Source: Methylosinus trichosporium OB3b
GTDB lineage: Bacteria; Pseudomonadota; Alphaproteobacteria; Rhizobiales; Beijerinckiaceae
Assembly: GCF_002752655.1 (NCBI RefSeq)
Contig: NZ_CP023737.1
Location: 1,992,001-2,056,000, forward strand
Length of the DNA stretch: 64,000 nucleotides
Direction: 5' to 3'
In this document: one piece after another, positions 15,639 through 24,577 of the stretch
Numbering within the stretch: position 1 is the stretch's first letter
Layout: each line of letters begins with the position of its first letter
The notes under the pieces: generated by a model
Databases searched by the model: none
The model's input: only the letters and a program-made list of their open reading frames with translations
Told to the model about the DNA's origin: nothing
Position numbers and translations under genes: made by a program

Positions 15639-18080
15639 ATGTTGATAGTTGGGCCGGCCTCGATCTCGGCGAAGCACATTACGATGGAGATCGGTGGACC
15701 GGCCTCGGAAATCGCATGCTTCGAGCTGCAGGTCGTCGGCGGCAAGCCGAAACGTCGTCTTTCGATCGAGGCGGTTGCGAACGAAGCACTCGAGAACGGG
15801 CGGATCCGTTTGATTTTCAATACGCCGGAGCTTCGTCCCCTACGCGCGGTCAAGCCGGTTCTGAAAACCCCGGAGGGCGGTTTTCAGGATATTGCGGTCC
15901 CGAAAAATTTCGATCTGGACAATCTTCTTCCCATTTCATTGAACGATCTGCGCAAGATCGTCTTTCACCGCGCTTCGCGAACGTCCAGACCCGAAACGCT
16001 GACGTTCATAATGGATCAAGTTTATCGATCGCCGGAGAACGGCAAATTCGAGCGCATCGAAGCCGCCAAGATACTCGCCTATCAAGCGCTCGAAAATATC
16101 GAGGTCGACGCTTTCTCGATCGCGGGCGCGCGCATCGACAAGGCGCTCGGCTGGGTGCCGGAACTTCCGGATGAATATGGCGTCGCCAAGACGAGCCGAT
16201 ACCAGTCCCGCATTTCCCTGCTCTATGTCCGCTACTTGCTCGATCTTTTCCAGGACAACGCGGCGGCGGTGGACAAAGACCTGCGGCTGATCTTCGAGTC
16301 GGCGGGCTTCGTGAAAGAATGCCCGATCGCCGCCTATAATCTCACTCTCGCTTTGCTGTCGGCCGGCCTTATCGCGTCCGGGCGCGGCGATGTGGCAGGC
16401 GCTCAGACGGCTTGGAGCAAGGTCATCGAGCTGTTCCGCGCTGCCGCCGCGTCGATGCCATCGATCAAGCCCGCGACCTTCACCGAGCTGACGGTGGCTC
16501 TCGACGCCGCCAAACAGGCGTCATGGGCGCTCGAGGAATTGCGCATACGCCGGTCCATCGAGAAGAACGGATTGACTCCGGAGAAGCTCGCTCGCGAGTT
16601 CAGCCGACTGCGCAACGGCAACGCCTGCAGCTTCATGGCGCAGCGCCTTCGCTCCGTCATCGCACAAGGCGCGGCGCCGGCTGCGCCTCCGCCGAAGAAA
16701 GCCGTCCTCACTCCCGCGCCGCGCATGACCGCCCAGACGTCAATGGATCTTTTCGACAAAGGCTCGTCATCGATGCGTGTGGCGCGATCGAGCATGGTGG
16801 ATGAACGAACCGAGATTTTCGACGGTGCGGGCATTCGTGTCGTCGCCGTCCCCCGCAACAGCCCAGGTCTTCTCGTCGTGTCGTTCACAGGGCGCGACCA
16901 TGCTCCGCCCGCCGAGATCGGCGCCGGCGAAGGCTTTCTGACGAAGAACGACGTCGATGCAGTTCATGTCATCAGCAAACAAAATCACTGGTGGAACACG
17001 CCCGATTGGTCGGAGGCCCTGAAGGCGATCGCCGCCTACGCCGTCACGCGCGGCGGACCGGAGATCGTGACCTACGGGTCGAGCATGGGCGGCCACGGCG
17101 CGCTCGTGGCTTCGAAACCGCTCGGCGCCGCGCGTGTTGTGGCCTATGCGCCGCAATTCTCGGTCGATCCCAAGCTCGTTCCTTGGGAAAAGCGCTGGCT
17201 GTCCGACGTGAAGTCCATCAAATTCATGGGCGCGCCCTTCGCGGATTCGGTCGCGGCGACGGACTGCATCTTTATTTTCTCCGATCCGTTCTTCGAAGCC
17301 GATCAGCGTCATGTCATGGAGATTTCGCGGCATGCGCCGATTCGGCATTTGCGGGTAGCGTTCGCCGACCATGACGTGTCGCGCGTTCTCAGCGATTGCG
17401 GCCTCCTCAGCAAAATCACTCTTCAGGCGCTTCGTGGCGAGCTGAGCGTCTCCGAGTTCCTGCGCAGCTATCGAGCGCATCGTGGCCGAACCGCGCTGGT
17501 TTATGGCGGCGTTTCCCGCCTGCTTCATCAACGCAAGCATATCGACCCCGCCCTCGCCTTCGGTCGTCGTGCTTTCGAGATGCTGGTGGCGGACAAATCG
17601 GGAAAAGCCAACGCCGAACGCGACCGGCTGGTCACCGGCTATCTCGAGCTTCTGGTCGACCAAAAGCGAGCCGAGGACGCGCTATCGGTCTCGGAGCAAT
17701 GGAGAGACAGGCGATCCGGGCGGCATTTCGTTTTCCGGCGTCTCGAAGCGCAGGCGCTGGCTCAGTCGGGCCAGACGCAAGCCGCATGCGACGAGATCGA
17801 GCGCGCCATGGCCGAGCGGCCCTCCGAACGCACGACCCATACGATCGCAGCGGAAATCTTCCAGAAGTCGGATGACGCGCACCGGACTCTGGAGTTTTTT
17901 CAACGCCATGAAGGGGACCTGTCTCGTTACCCCGCGAGCATCATCGCCTTTGTGCGATTGCTGCAGAATTACGGCCATATGGCAGTGGCGGAGCAACTGC
18001 TGATGAAAGGCGCGGCAAGCTCCCCGAAGGACGAAAAAGCCATGAAGAGCGCGCGCAAGCTGTTCGGCGCCGAAACCTGA
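15639..18080 (+). CDS. Large alpha/beta-hydrolase-like protein with TPR-like C-terminus
   Basis: This 813-residue cytoplasmic protein (ATG with GGGAG upstream) has a helical N-terminal half with no motif I recognise. A hydrolase-like core of about 400-630 carries the nucleophile elbow YGSSMGGHGAL (Ser482) and a later FADHDVSRVL that could supply the catalytic His. A TPR-like tail begins at about residue 640 (ALAFGRRAFEMLVADKS, LEAQALAQSGQTQAACDEI). It could be an esterase or deacylase acting on the nearby glycan, a thioesterase, or a non-catalytic partner. It converges with the CMP-sugar synthetase gene, with only 14 bases between the stops. The family is uncertain; the GxSxG core is what can be seen directly. 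Confidence 0.7.
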   Translation: MLIVGPASISAKHITMEIGGPASEIACFELQVVGGKPKRRLSIEAVANEALENGRIRLIFNTPELRPLRAVKPVLKTPEGGFQDIAVPKNFDLDNLLPISLNDLRKIVFHRASRTSRPETLTFIMDQVYRSPENGKFERIEAAKILAYQALENIEVDAFSIAGARIDKALGWVPELPDEYGVAKTSRYQSRISLLYVRYLLDLFQDNAAAVDKDLRLIFESAGFVKECPIAAYNLTLALLSAGLIASGRGDVAGAQTAWSKVIELFRAAAASMPSIKPATFTELTVALDAAKQASWALEELRIRRSIEKNGLTPEKLAREFSRLRNGNACSFMAQRLRSVIAQGAAPAAPPPKKAVLTPAPRMTAQTSMDLFDKGSSSMRVARSSMVDERTEIFDGAGIRVVAVPRNSPGLLVVSFTGRDHAPPAEIGAGEGFLTKNDVDAVHVISKQNHWWNTPDWSEALKAIAAYAVTRGGPEIVTYGSSMGGHGALVASKPLGAARVVAYAPQFSVDPKLVPWEKRWLSDVKSIKFMGAPFADSVAATDCIFIFSDPFFEADQRHVMEISRHAPIRHLRVAFADHDVSRVLSDCGLLSKITLQALRGELSVSEFLRSYRAHRGRTALVYGGVSRLLHQRKHIDPALAFGRRAFEMLVADKSGKANAERDRLVTGYLELLVDQKRAEDALSVSEQWRDRRSGRHFVFRRLEAQALAQSGQTQAACDEIERAMAERPSERTTHTIAAEIFQKSDDAHRTLEFFQRHEGDLSRYPASIIAFVRLLQNYGHMAVAEQLLMKGAASSPKDEKAMKSARKLFGAET

Positions 18081-18094
18081 AGCCGCGCGCCCGA

Positions 18095-18793
18095 TCACGT
18101 CCCGCCGCCCTCCAGCGTCAACACGCGCTCGACGAAAGCGAAATCGTCGGGCCAATCCACGTCGAACGCGCAATGACGATCGACGATGTGGAGGATGGGA
18201 TCATTGGTGATGCGGTCCCGTTCGCGCCGCATCACGTCGCGATCGATGATGAAGATCGAGGAGTTCACCTCATAGAAGCAGCGTAAATCCTGCGTCTGCG
18301 GCCATTTGTCGATGCTGCGGTCATGCGAGACGCAGCCCTGCTCGTCCCATAGGAACGACTGCACGCGCGTGACGCCCATCAAGCTCGCCTCGCCCTTCTC
18401 GGCCGCCGCTCGATAGGCGGCGACGGCGAGGTCCATCTGCTCGAATCCGAAGAAGGGCGAGGTGACGTGCATCCACACGACATCCCCCTCCGGCATGATC
18501 GTGGGCACATAGGCGACGAAAGCGTCCAGTGTGTCGGCGATAGCGAGCTCGCGCGGGCGATCCAGAATCTCGATCGGCTTGGCGAGCGAAGGCGCGAGAT
18601 CACGCGCGATCGACATGCAGACGGGATCGTCGGTGGACAGAACCACGCCGGCGAGAAGCTCGCTCTTCGATATCTGCCGCAGCTTGCGTTCCAGAAGCCC
18701 GCCCGGAAAGCCCGCCAATGGCCGCGTATTCTTGTGCGGCACGCGCTGGCTTCCGGCGCGACAGGGAATGAAGGCGTAGGAGGGACGCGTCAT
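18095..18793 (-). CDS. CMP-sugar synthetase, acylneuraminate cytidylyltransferase family
   Basis: This 232-residue enzyme should transfer CMP from CTP to the anomeric hydroxyl of a 2-keto sugar acid. It carries the N-terminal nucleotide-binding loop IPCRAGSQRVPHKN (residues 9-22), the STDDP segment (53-57), and the metal-site pattern FDVDWPDDF near the C-terminus, all typical of NeuA/KdsB-like enzymes. The gene is the last of a minus-strand set with a HAD phosphatase and a DRE-TIM aldolase immediately upstream, so the substrate is probably the product of those two rather than ordinary sialic acid: there is no NeuB or NeuC homologue in the window. The ATG at 18793 gives a complete family-length protein. 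Confidence 0.88.
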   Translation of the reverse strand: MTRPSYAFIPCRAGSQRVPHKNTRPLAGFPGGLLERKLRQISKSELLAGVVLSTDDPVCMSIARDLAPSLAKPIEILDRPRELAIADTLDAFVAYVPTIMPEGDVVWMHVTSPFFGFEQMDLAVAAYRAAAEKGEASLMGVTRVQSFLWDEQGCVSHDRSIDKWPQTQDLRCFYEVNSSIFIIDRDVMRRERDRITNDPILHIVDRHCAFDVDWPDDFAFVERVLTLEGGGT

Positions 18794-18833
18794 GCGGGTC
18801 TCGTGTCTATGGTCGGCCCGGAGAGAATCCGGG

Positions 18834-19511
18834 TCATGACAGGCGGGGCGAAAGCGCGTTCGCCAGATGATCCAAAAGCTGCGGCAAACGGGTGATTTCC
18901 GCGAAGCGATGCTCGGACTTCAGCCGCGCCATCCCCTCCCGGTCGGCCGCCCAGGTGGAGAGATAGTAGAAGTCGCAATCATGCTTGCGCGCGGCGAGAT
19001 AGTCCGCCTGGGCGTCGCCCACGAAGACATGGCGCTTCGCCGGGCATGCCGCCAGAACCTTCTCCAGATTGTCCGCTTTCGATGTCGGAGAGCCGAGGAT
19101 GTCCGTGAAGAAACGGGCGAGACCCCGAGCCTCGAGCACGCCGCGCAGCTCCTGCTGGTCCGAGCCGGATACGACGAACATCGGCACGCCATGCGCGGCG
19201 AGCCGGGTCAACGCGTCCTGCGCCCCGTCGGTGAAGGGCTGTCGCGGGTAGTTTTCCGTGCAGTAGCGCCCGAAGGCGGACAAGATCTCGTCAGCCTCGC
19301 CGTCCGCCGGGGCGCGCATCAGATAATCCGTGAAGAATGCGCCGACCAGATGATAGCGCGACATGCCGAATGCAGTGCGTTGAAACGCCAGGAAGCGCTC
19401 GACCACAGGGGCCGGATAGGCCGACAAGACCGCCGCGAATCCCTCGGTCTTCATCGAATTGGAGTCGAGCAGCACTCCGTCGCAGTCGAGGACGACGCAC
19501 AGATCAGCCAT
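18834..19511 (-). CDS. HAD-superfamily sugar phosphatase
   Basis: This 225-residue haloacid-dehalogenase-like hydrolase has motif I LDCDGVLLDS (nucleophile Asp9 and acid/base Asp11), motif II VVSGSD, motif III Lys in SPTSKADN, and motif IV VGDAQADYLAA. A helical cap lies between residues about 15 and 85. It probably dephosphorylates a sugar-acid phosphate before CMP activation, the role that NanP or KdsC play in sialic-acid and Kdo pathways. It sits two bases downstream of the aldolase stop and 40 bases before the cytidylyltransferase start, consistent with one transcript. Confidence 0.85.
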   Translation of the reverse strand: MADLCVVLDCDGVLLDSNSMKTEGFAAVLSAYPAPVVERFLAFQRTAFGMSRYHLVGAFFTDYLMRAPADGEADEILSAFGRYCTENYPRQPFTDGAQDALTRLAAHGVPMFVVSGSDQQELRGVLEARGLARFFTDILGSPTSKADNLEKVLAACPAKRHVFVGDAQADYLAARKHDCDFYYLSTWAADREGMARLKSEHRFAEITRLPQLLDHLANALSPRLS

Positions 19512-19513
19512 GC

Positions 19514-21109
19514 TCAGGCGGTCCGCGCCGTCTGAGAGAGAGCATAGGCCGACACGCAGGCCACATTATAGCTGGTGGGCGTGACCGACACGATGCTGCG
19601 ATGCGGCCAGCGTGTCTCGGCCAGCTTCAGAGCGGCCTGCACATCGCGCGCATTCGCCTGCTGCGACGCGCTGGCGTTGCGATAGCCGTCGAAGCCGGCG
19701 AGATAGACGTCGGAGGCGTCGATGGCTTCCGCGGAGGCGAAGGCGAGATAGAGCGGCGGCTCGTCGGTCACCGGCCCGAGCCTCTCGCGGGCGTCCTCTT
19801 CCACCCAATGCGGCGCCTGATAGACATTGGCCGACTGCGGCGCCGATCCCACCAGACGCGGCGCCTCGGACGTCACGACATGGCGGTTCTCGCGAAACAG
19901 GATGGCGCGCTCCGCGTCGGTGGACAAGCGACCGAGTTCCTGACCGGCCAGGCAATAGATCTGCGGCACGCGGAGGTCATCGAACAGCGCTGCGCGGCGA
20001 GTGGTGGAATGCACCAATGTCATGTTGGAGCCGACCGCGAGCGTCTTCAACGCATCGACATGCTCGATCACGCTCTCGCCGCCGCCGATCACCAGCGCCG
20101 GGCGGCCGCCGAGCTCTGCGCGCAGCGGCGAGCGGGAGAGATCCGGATAGACTTTATCGTCGACCTCTCCGCCGCCCTGGAAGCGCAGAGCCGCGACGAT
20201 CGAGGCGAGGCTGTAGCGCCGCGTGCCCAGCCAATCCATGACATCCGCCTGCGGCAGGCCGGCGAAGCCGGAAATCATATAAGCGAGGTTGGCGCCCCAC
20301 TCATAATCCTTCTGCATCTGGACGAAGAGATCGACCGCCGACGAGAGGCAGGAATAATCCAGCTCGCTGCCGCAGCGGGCGGCGAGATAGGACAGCGCCA
20401 GCTCGGTCTTGGCGTTGCCGGCGCCGCGCCCCATGCCCGCCACCGTGGTGTCGAGCGTGGTGGCGCCGCCCTCGATCGCCGCGAGACTATTGGCGAAGGC
20501 GAGGCCGATATTGTCATGGCCGTGGAAGCCGATCGGATGCGGCAGCACGGCCCGGGCCTCGGCCACCGTGTCCCGCACCTCGTCCGGCATGCAGCCGCCA
20601 TAGCTGTCGACGAGGGCCACCGCCTCGGTCTTGGCCCTCGCCAGCGGCGCGAGCATGGCCGCCTTGCGAACATAAGTGTTCAGATACATGATGTTCAGGC
20701 CGACGCTGAAGCCCAGCTCGGCGCAGGCGTCGGCGAGCTCGATGGCGAGGCCGATCTTCGAGGGCGCGACGGCGAAACGGATCGTGTTCACCACGCCCGC
20801 CAAATCACCGATCAGTCCCGCGACGCTCTCCGGCCGCACGTCCTTCTCATTGAGCATGATGGCGAGGCGCTGGTCCGGCCGCAGCCGATCCCGGCAATGC
20901 TGCGCGAGCGCTCTGGGAAGATGGAAGAAGCGGCCGAAATAGGTCTTCTTGGCGGGGCTGCGGTAGCCGATCTCGACCGAGCGGATGTCGACGGCCGTGC
21001 GCATTGCGTCGAGATAACGCTCCAGCAGCGCGTCGCCGAAATCCCAGTCGGTGTAGTAGCCGCCGTCACGCAAGGTGCAGTCGAACAGAGTAATGGTCTT
21101 CGCTTCCAT
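19514..21109 (-). CDS. DRE-TIM (HMGL-like) aldolase with extra C-terminal domain
   Basis: This 531-residue protein begins METKTI-like (MEAKTITLFDCTLRDGG) with the DRE-TIM metal and catalytic motif TLRDGG at residues 12-17, then GFHGHDNIGLAF (metal-binding HxH) and GMGRGAGNAKTE in the expected places, so residues 1-310 form an HMG-CoA-lyase/4-hydroxy-2-oxovalerate-aldolase-type barrel. Residues about 330-530 are an additional domain with GGGESVIEHVD, YLAGFDGY and SVTPTSYNV that I cannot name. In this setting the enzyme probably makes or breaks a C-C bond next to a keto group in a sugar acid. The ATG at 21109 follows GGAGAGAGG. It is the first of the aldolase, phosphatase, cytidylyltransferase set. 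Confidence 0.8.
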   Translation of the reverse strand: MEAKTITLFDCTLRDGGYYTDWDFGDALLERYLDAMRTAVDIRSVEIGYRSPAKKTYFGRFFHLPRALAQHCRDRLRPDQRLAIMLNEKDVRPESVAGLIGDLAGVVNTIRFAVAPSKIGLAIELADACAELGFSVGLNIMYLNTYVRKAAMLAPLARAKTEAVALVDSYGGCMPDEVRDTVAEARAVLPHPIGFHGHDNIGLAFANSLAAIEGGATTLDTTVAGMGRGAGNAKTELALSYLAARCGSELDYSCLSSAVDLFVQMQKDYEWGANLAYMISGFAGLPQADVMDWLGTRRYSLASIVAALRFQGGGEVDDKVYPDLSRSPLRAELGGRPALVIGGGESVIEHVDALKTLAVGSNMTLVHSTTRRAALFDDLRVPQIYCLAGQELGRLSTDAERAILFRENRHVVTSEAPRLVGSAPQSANVYQAPHWVEEDARERLGPVTDEPPLYLAFASAEAIDASDVYLAGFDGYRNASASQQANARDVQAALKLAETRWPHRSIVSVTPTSYNVACVSAYALSQTARTA

Positions 21110-21163
21110 CTGTCGCCTCTCTCCATCTCGCGTGCCAGCGCTCGCCGATTTCAACGCATCAGA

Positions 21164-22084
21164 TCATTGCGATAGTCCGTAGCGCGATCTGACCGCCGAG
21201 CGGATCCAAGCGAAATGCGGCTCGACATTCTTATTGCTCTTCTTCAGCATGAAGGACGCCGTCTCGCGCGACAGCTCCATCTCGGCCAGTCGCGCTTCGG
21301 CCTTTGAACGGTGGCCGAGCTGCCACAGCGTGAGCGGATAGGCGAGCGCGAGCTTGTTGCAGGCCTCCTTGGGGAGGAAATCCAGGATGCTCGTCCAGAG
21401 CCGGTCGATCTCGGCGGCGTCGAACTGCTTGTAGCTGTAGACATCCGACACGCGCTCCTCCGGCACCGGAGCGGTCACGAGGAACATCACCGTCGAGCCT
21501 TCGAGAACGACGACCTGCGGCTCGAGCATGTCGAGCGACGCCGTATAGATCGCGAGCTCGTAGGACGGGAAATGGAGGTAGTCCTGAAAAGCGATGCGCG
21601 TCTTTCCAGGGATGAAGAACGGCGCCAACTGCTTAAAGAGCCGCCGGATGGTCCGCCAGGATTTCGGTGCGTCGATCACCAGAGTCTCGATCTGGCCGTC
21701 CGTCCAGCCGAGGTCGATGGCGCTGGCGACCTTTGGATCGATATGAGAGCGGAGCGGCTCGACATTGACGAGGAAGTTCGGGAAGAAAGATTGTCCTTCC
21801 TCGATGGTCAGGCCCGATTTCTCGCCCATTCCAGGACGCCAGACATAATCGTCGTGAGTATGAAGCTTCTGGCCACGACCGGCGTCGCGCAACCCGGCGG
21901 CGAGGTGCAACGTGCTGCATCCGAGCCACGTGCCGATTTCGACGACCTCGCCTACGCCGGTGTGCTTGGACGACGCCAGCCAATAGAGAAAACGACGCTC
22001 CGATTCAGAAATCATCCCGGGCGGCAAGACGAGGCCAGGCGCCTCTACATCCCCGAAATTCGAGATATGGACCACCCTCGACAT
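21164..22084 (-). CDS. Class I SAM-dependent methyltransferase (Methyltransf_24-like)
   Basis: This 306-residue protein has a Rossmann-type methyltransferase core: GEVVEIGTWLGCSTLHLA (residues about 43-60) is the SAM-binding motif I, and TLVIDAPKSW is the acidic strand of later motifs. The start at 22084 (MSRVVHISNF) is supported by GAGGAAC upstream; longer frames read into low-quality sequence. The acceptor is unknown. Its place upstream of the aldolase, phosphatase and CMP-synthetase genes suggests O-methylation of a sugar in the surface glycan. It may be cotranscribed with the methyltransferase gene that starts at 23245. Confidence 0.75.
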   Translation of the reverse strand: MSRVVHISNFGDVEAPGLVLPPGMISESERRFLYWLASSKHTGVGEVVEIGTWLGCSTLHLAAGLRDAGRGQKLHTHDDYVWRPGMGEKSGLTIEEGQSFFPNFLVNVEPLRSHIDPKVASAIDLGWTDGQIETLVIDAPKSWRTIRRLFKQLAPFFIPGKTRIAFQDYLHFPSYELAIYTASLDMLEPQVVVLEGSTVMFLVTAPVPEERVSDVYSYKQFDAAEIDRLWTSILDFLPKEACNKLALAYPLTLWQLGHRSKAEARLAEMELSRETASFMLKKSNKNVEPHFAWIRSAVRSRYGLSQ

Positions 22085-22303
22085 CCGTTCCTCACCTGCT
22101 TCGGGAGGACGATCCGCGCCGCCCTCCCCTAATTCATCGGCCAGCCGGCGCTGGTCCGTCCGGCGTCCGACGCCTCGGTCGCCTTCTAGAGCTTCGGAGT
22201 GAAAGCGTCTATCGCGACCTCGCTCCATTCGGCCGGTCGCGCCCCTCGATCCGAAGGCGACTGGACCGCCGTTCGATGAACGAGCCCGCGTTGCGGACGA
22301 TGA

Positions 22304-23245
22304 CTATAGCGTCGGCTTTCGAGCGAGACAAATCACTTGCTTCGTCAGCAGCTCGGAGCGGCTGAAGCGACCGAGTCGCCGCTCGATCTCCGGCGTCAGG
22401 CGGGCCTGCACGGGCGGCTTGTCCTCGACCAGCGTCCATTCGACGATCGAGAAATAGCGCTCGGTCAAATCGCGGAGCTCGCCGATGCGGAGCCGGTTGA
22501 GATGAGTTCGAATGACGTGATCCGACGGCGCGTCGAAATCGACATGCGCCCAATCGGCGTATTTGAGATGCTCGGGATTTTCCGGATCGAAGTCCTTTAG
22601 GGTTTTCGGATCCTGGTTATGTCCGGACCAGGAATAAAAATTGGTGTGCAGGAACCAGATGCTGCCGCCGGGGTTGAGCGCTTTCTGAAAGCGCGAGAAC
22701 AAAGATTCGATATCGTGCAGATGTTCGGTGACCGTATGGAGAATGATAGTGTCGAAGGTGCGCTCTTCGAGGATGTCGGCATTCTGATAATATTCGATAC
22801 GCGGAATGCGCAGCATCACCGATTCCAATGAGACTCCGGTGTTGACGGTGGCCTTGAGCCGCCGACTCCGAAATCGACGCCTCGACAGATCGACCACCGG
22901 ATCGACGCCGACATAGGAGCGCGCGCCCATCGCGCGGAATGCGGCGCCGTACATCGTCGTCCCACAGCCGAAGTCGAGGACGTCTTTTCCTATGAGCAGC
23001 GGCCGGATCTGCCGCGGAAGCATGGTGTGGCCGACATCACAAATAACCGAGCATATCTGGAAGAGACGCTCGCTTGCTTTGAGATTCGTATCTTTGTTGT
23101 GAACAATATAGTTCGTGAACACGCTTTGCGGCGTGTCGAAGCCCACAATCTGCGCAGCGACGGATCGCGCCTGCTGCTCGGTGAAGGATAGATCCCATTC
23201 GACCGACCCCTGATCGACAGTTTGAACATGCTCTTCATCGTGCAT
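22304..23245 (-). CDS. Class I SAM-dependent methyltransferase (Methyltransf_11/23-like)
   Basis: This 313-residue protein carries a clear motif I VLDFGCGTTMYGAAF, motif II YVGVDPVVDLS, and a post-motif segment FDTIILHTVTEHLHDIESLF followed by LNPGGSIWFLHTNF, as in many small-molecule and sugar methyltransferases. The ATG at 23245 is used. A 219-base gap separates it from the next methyltransferase gene on the same strand; the gap has no gene that I can support. The acceptor is not identifiable from sequence, but a glycan or lipid-linked sugar is likely from context. Confidence 0.8.
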   Translation of the reverse strand: MHDEEHVQTVDQGSVEWDLSFTEQQARSVAAQIVGFDTPQSVFTNYIVHNKDTNLKASERLFQICSVICDVGHTMLPRQIRPLLIGKDVLDFGCGTTMYGAAFRAMGARSYVGVDPVVDLSRRRFRSRRLKATVNTGVSLESVMLRIPRIEYYQNADILEERTFDTIILHTVTEHLHDIESLFSRFQKALNPGGSIWFLHTNFYSWSGHNQDPKTLKDFDPENPEHLKYADWAHVDFDAPSDHVIRTHLNRLRIGELRDLTERYFSIVEWTLVEDKPPVQARLTPEIERRLGRFSRSELLTKQVICLARKPTL

Positions 23246-23656
23246 TGTGCTGGATCACCTCGGTGAGGGGGGCCGAATCCCAATTGTCCACCGCTGCCGG
23301 CGGGGCTTGAATCGTGCGGTTATGCTTCAGATTAGCTTCATATGCGAGCAATTTACAAGAGATTGGGATTTCGCGATCGCCACAATTGCATAAACATTTG
23401 TTTTTACGATGCTTCCTCGCCACCGCCGGACCCGCTCGGCGCGCGAGTGAATTGTCGTGCGGACACACTGCTCTGCACGACGACACCCGCGCTCTCGCTC
23501 ATCCGCAGTGGGCGGGAGTGAGACCTTTTTCCCCCCGCGCGCCGCGGCGGTCGTCTTCTCGCCGATGTGCTAGCGCGCACAGAAGCGCGTGAACACATCG
23601 GGCATGCTTTTCGGCATGGGAGCAACGGCGCTCCACATTCCACGAGGAGCAAAACA
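23246..23656. other. Divergent promoter region
   Basis: This 411-base region separates the minus-strand methyltransferase from the plus-strand beta-helix gene. The segment 23310-23410 is clearly AT-richer than its surroundings and probably holds the promoters. No gene or strong palindrome is seen. Confidence 0.4.
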
Positions 23657-24532
23657 ATGCATGAACGATCCATCGTCTCGGCGCTCGCCGCCGCCGCTTC
23701 GCTCGCCGCCTGCTTCGCTGCTTCGCCGGCGGCGGCGCTCAACGCCGTGTCCTATGTGTCGGGCAAGGGCGCCGACGCCGGCGTCTGCGCCACGCCCGCC
23801 AGCGCCTGCCGCACTTTCGCCTATGCGCTCACGCAGACGAAAGCGGCCGGCGAGATCAAGGCGATCGATGCGGCGAATTATGGCGCGGCGGCCGCCGGCC
23901 TCGTCATCAACAAGTCGATCACCATCACCGGCGTTCCCGGAGCCGGCGTCGATATGACGGCTCTCGATACGGCGATCAAGGTCTCCGCCGGCGGCATTGG
24001 CGTCGTCACTCTGCGCAATCTCGAGATCAATGGACAGGGCGTCGCCCCGAACGGCATCTTCGTGCAGAGCGCTAAGCGTGTCTACATTTCCGACGTCACG
24101 GTTCGCAATTTCACCGGCGACGGCATCGCACTCGGCAATAATGGCGGCAACGCCGCAGTAACGATCGCCGATTCGACCGTGACCAACAACGGCTTCATCG
24201 GCGTGCGCATCGAGCCGCCGGGCGGCGCCTCGCTGCGCGTGAACATCGAGCATGTGACATCGAACGACAATGGCCACAGCGGCTTCCTCTCCTCCTCGAC
24301 CGCCAAGACGACGATCGTCGACAGCATCGCCGAGGGCAATCTGGTCGACGGCTTCAGGCTGGAGGGGAATGCAACGGGACTGATGATCCTCAGCCGCTCG
24401 GTCGCGACCGCGAATGGCGGCGGTATCCGCAATGTCTCGGCCGGGGGCGTTGTTCGCAGCTATGGCGACAATCGCGTCAACGCCAACACCACGGACACGG
24501 CAGGAACGATCGTTCTGGTCACGCCGCAATAG
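23657..24532 (+). CDS. Exported right-handed beta-helix protein
   Basis: This 291-residue protein has a Sec signal peptide (MHERSIVSALAAAASLAACFA... ending AAA-LN) and a mature region of short repeated strands (VTLRNLEINGQG, VYISDVTVRNFTGDGI, VTIADSTVTNNGFIGVRI), the hallmark of a parallel right-handed beta-helix. It belongs to a group of small exported proteins of unknown function, often annotated as NosD-like or pectate-lyase-like, but no catalytic residues can be assigned. The ATG at 23657 has GAGGAG upstream. A stem-loop at 24543-24565 ends the gene. It could bind or process the polysaccharide of the adjacent island. Confidence 0.8.
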   Translation: MHERSIVSALAAAASLAACFAASPAAALNAVSYVSGKGADAGVCATPASACRTFAYALTQTKAAGEIKAIDAANYGAAAAGLVINKSITITGVPGAGVDMTALDTAIKVSAGGIGVVTLRNLEINGQGVAPNGIFVQSAKRVYISDVTVRNFTGDGIALGNNGGNAAVTIADSTVTNNGFIGVRIEPPGGASLRVNIEHVTSNDNGHSGFLSSSTAKTTIVDSIAEGNLVDGFRLEGNATGLMILSRSVATANGGGIRNVSAGGVVRSYGDNRVNANTTDTAGTIVLVTPQ

Positions 24533-24542
24533 AGCGTCAGAG

Positions 24543-24565
24543 GGCGCGCCTCTGCGAGGTGCGCC
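24543..24565 (+). terminator. Stem-loop terminator candidate after beta-helix gene
   Basis: GGCGCGCCTC and GAGGTGCGCC can form a 10-bp stem with one G-T pair and a TGC loop, followed by TTCG. It starts 10 bases after the stop codon, and it also lies between two convergent genes. Confidence 0.5.
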
Positions 24566-24577
24566 TTCGATAAAGCC

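Noticed and set aside
19337..21175. A 612-codon plus-strand frame opposite the aldolase and HAD genes
   Set aside because: It crosses two well-supported minus-strand genes and has no recognisable motif.
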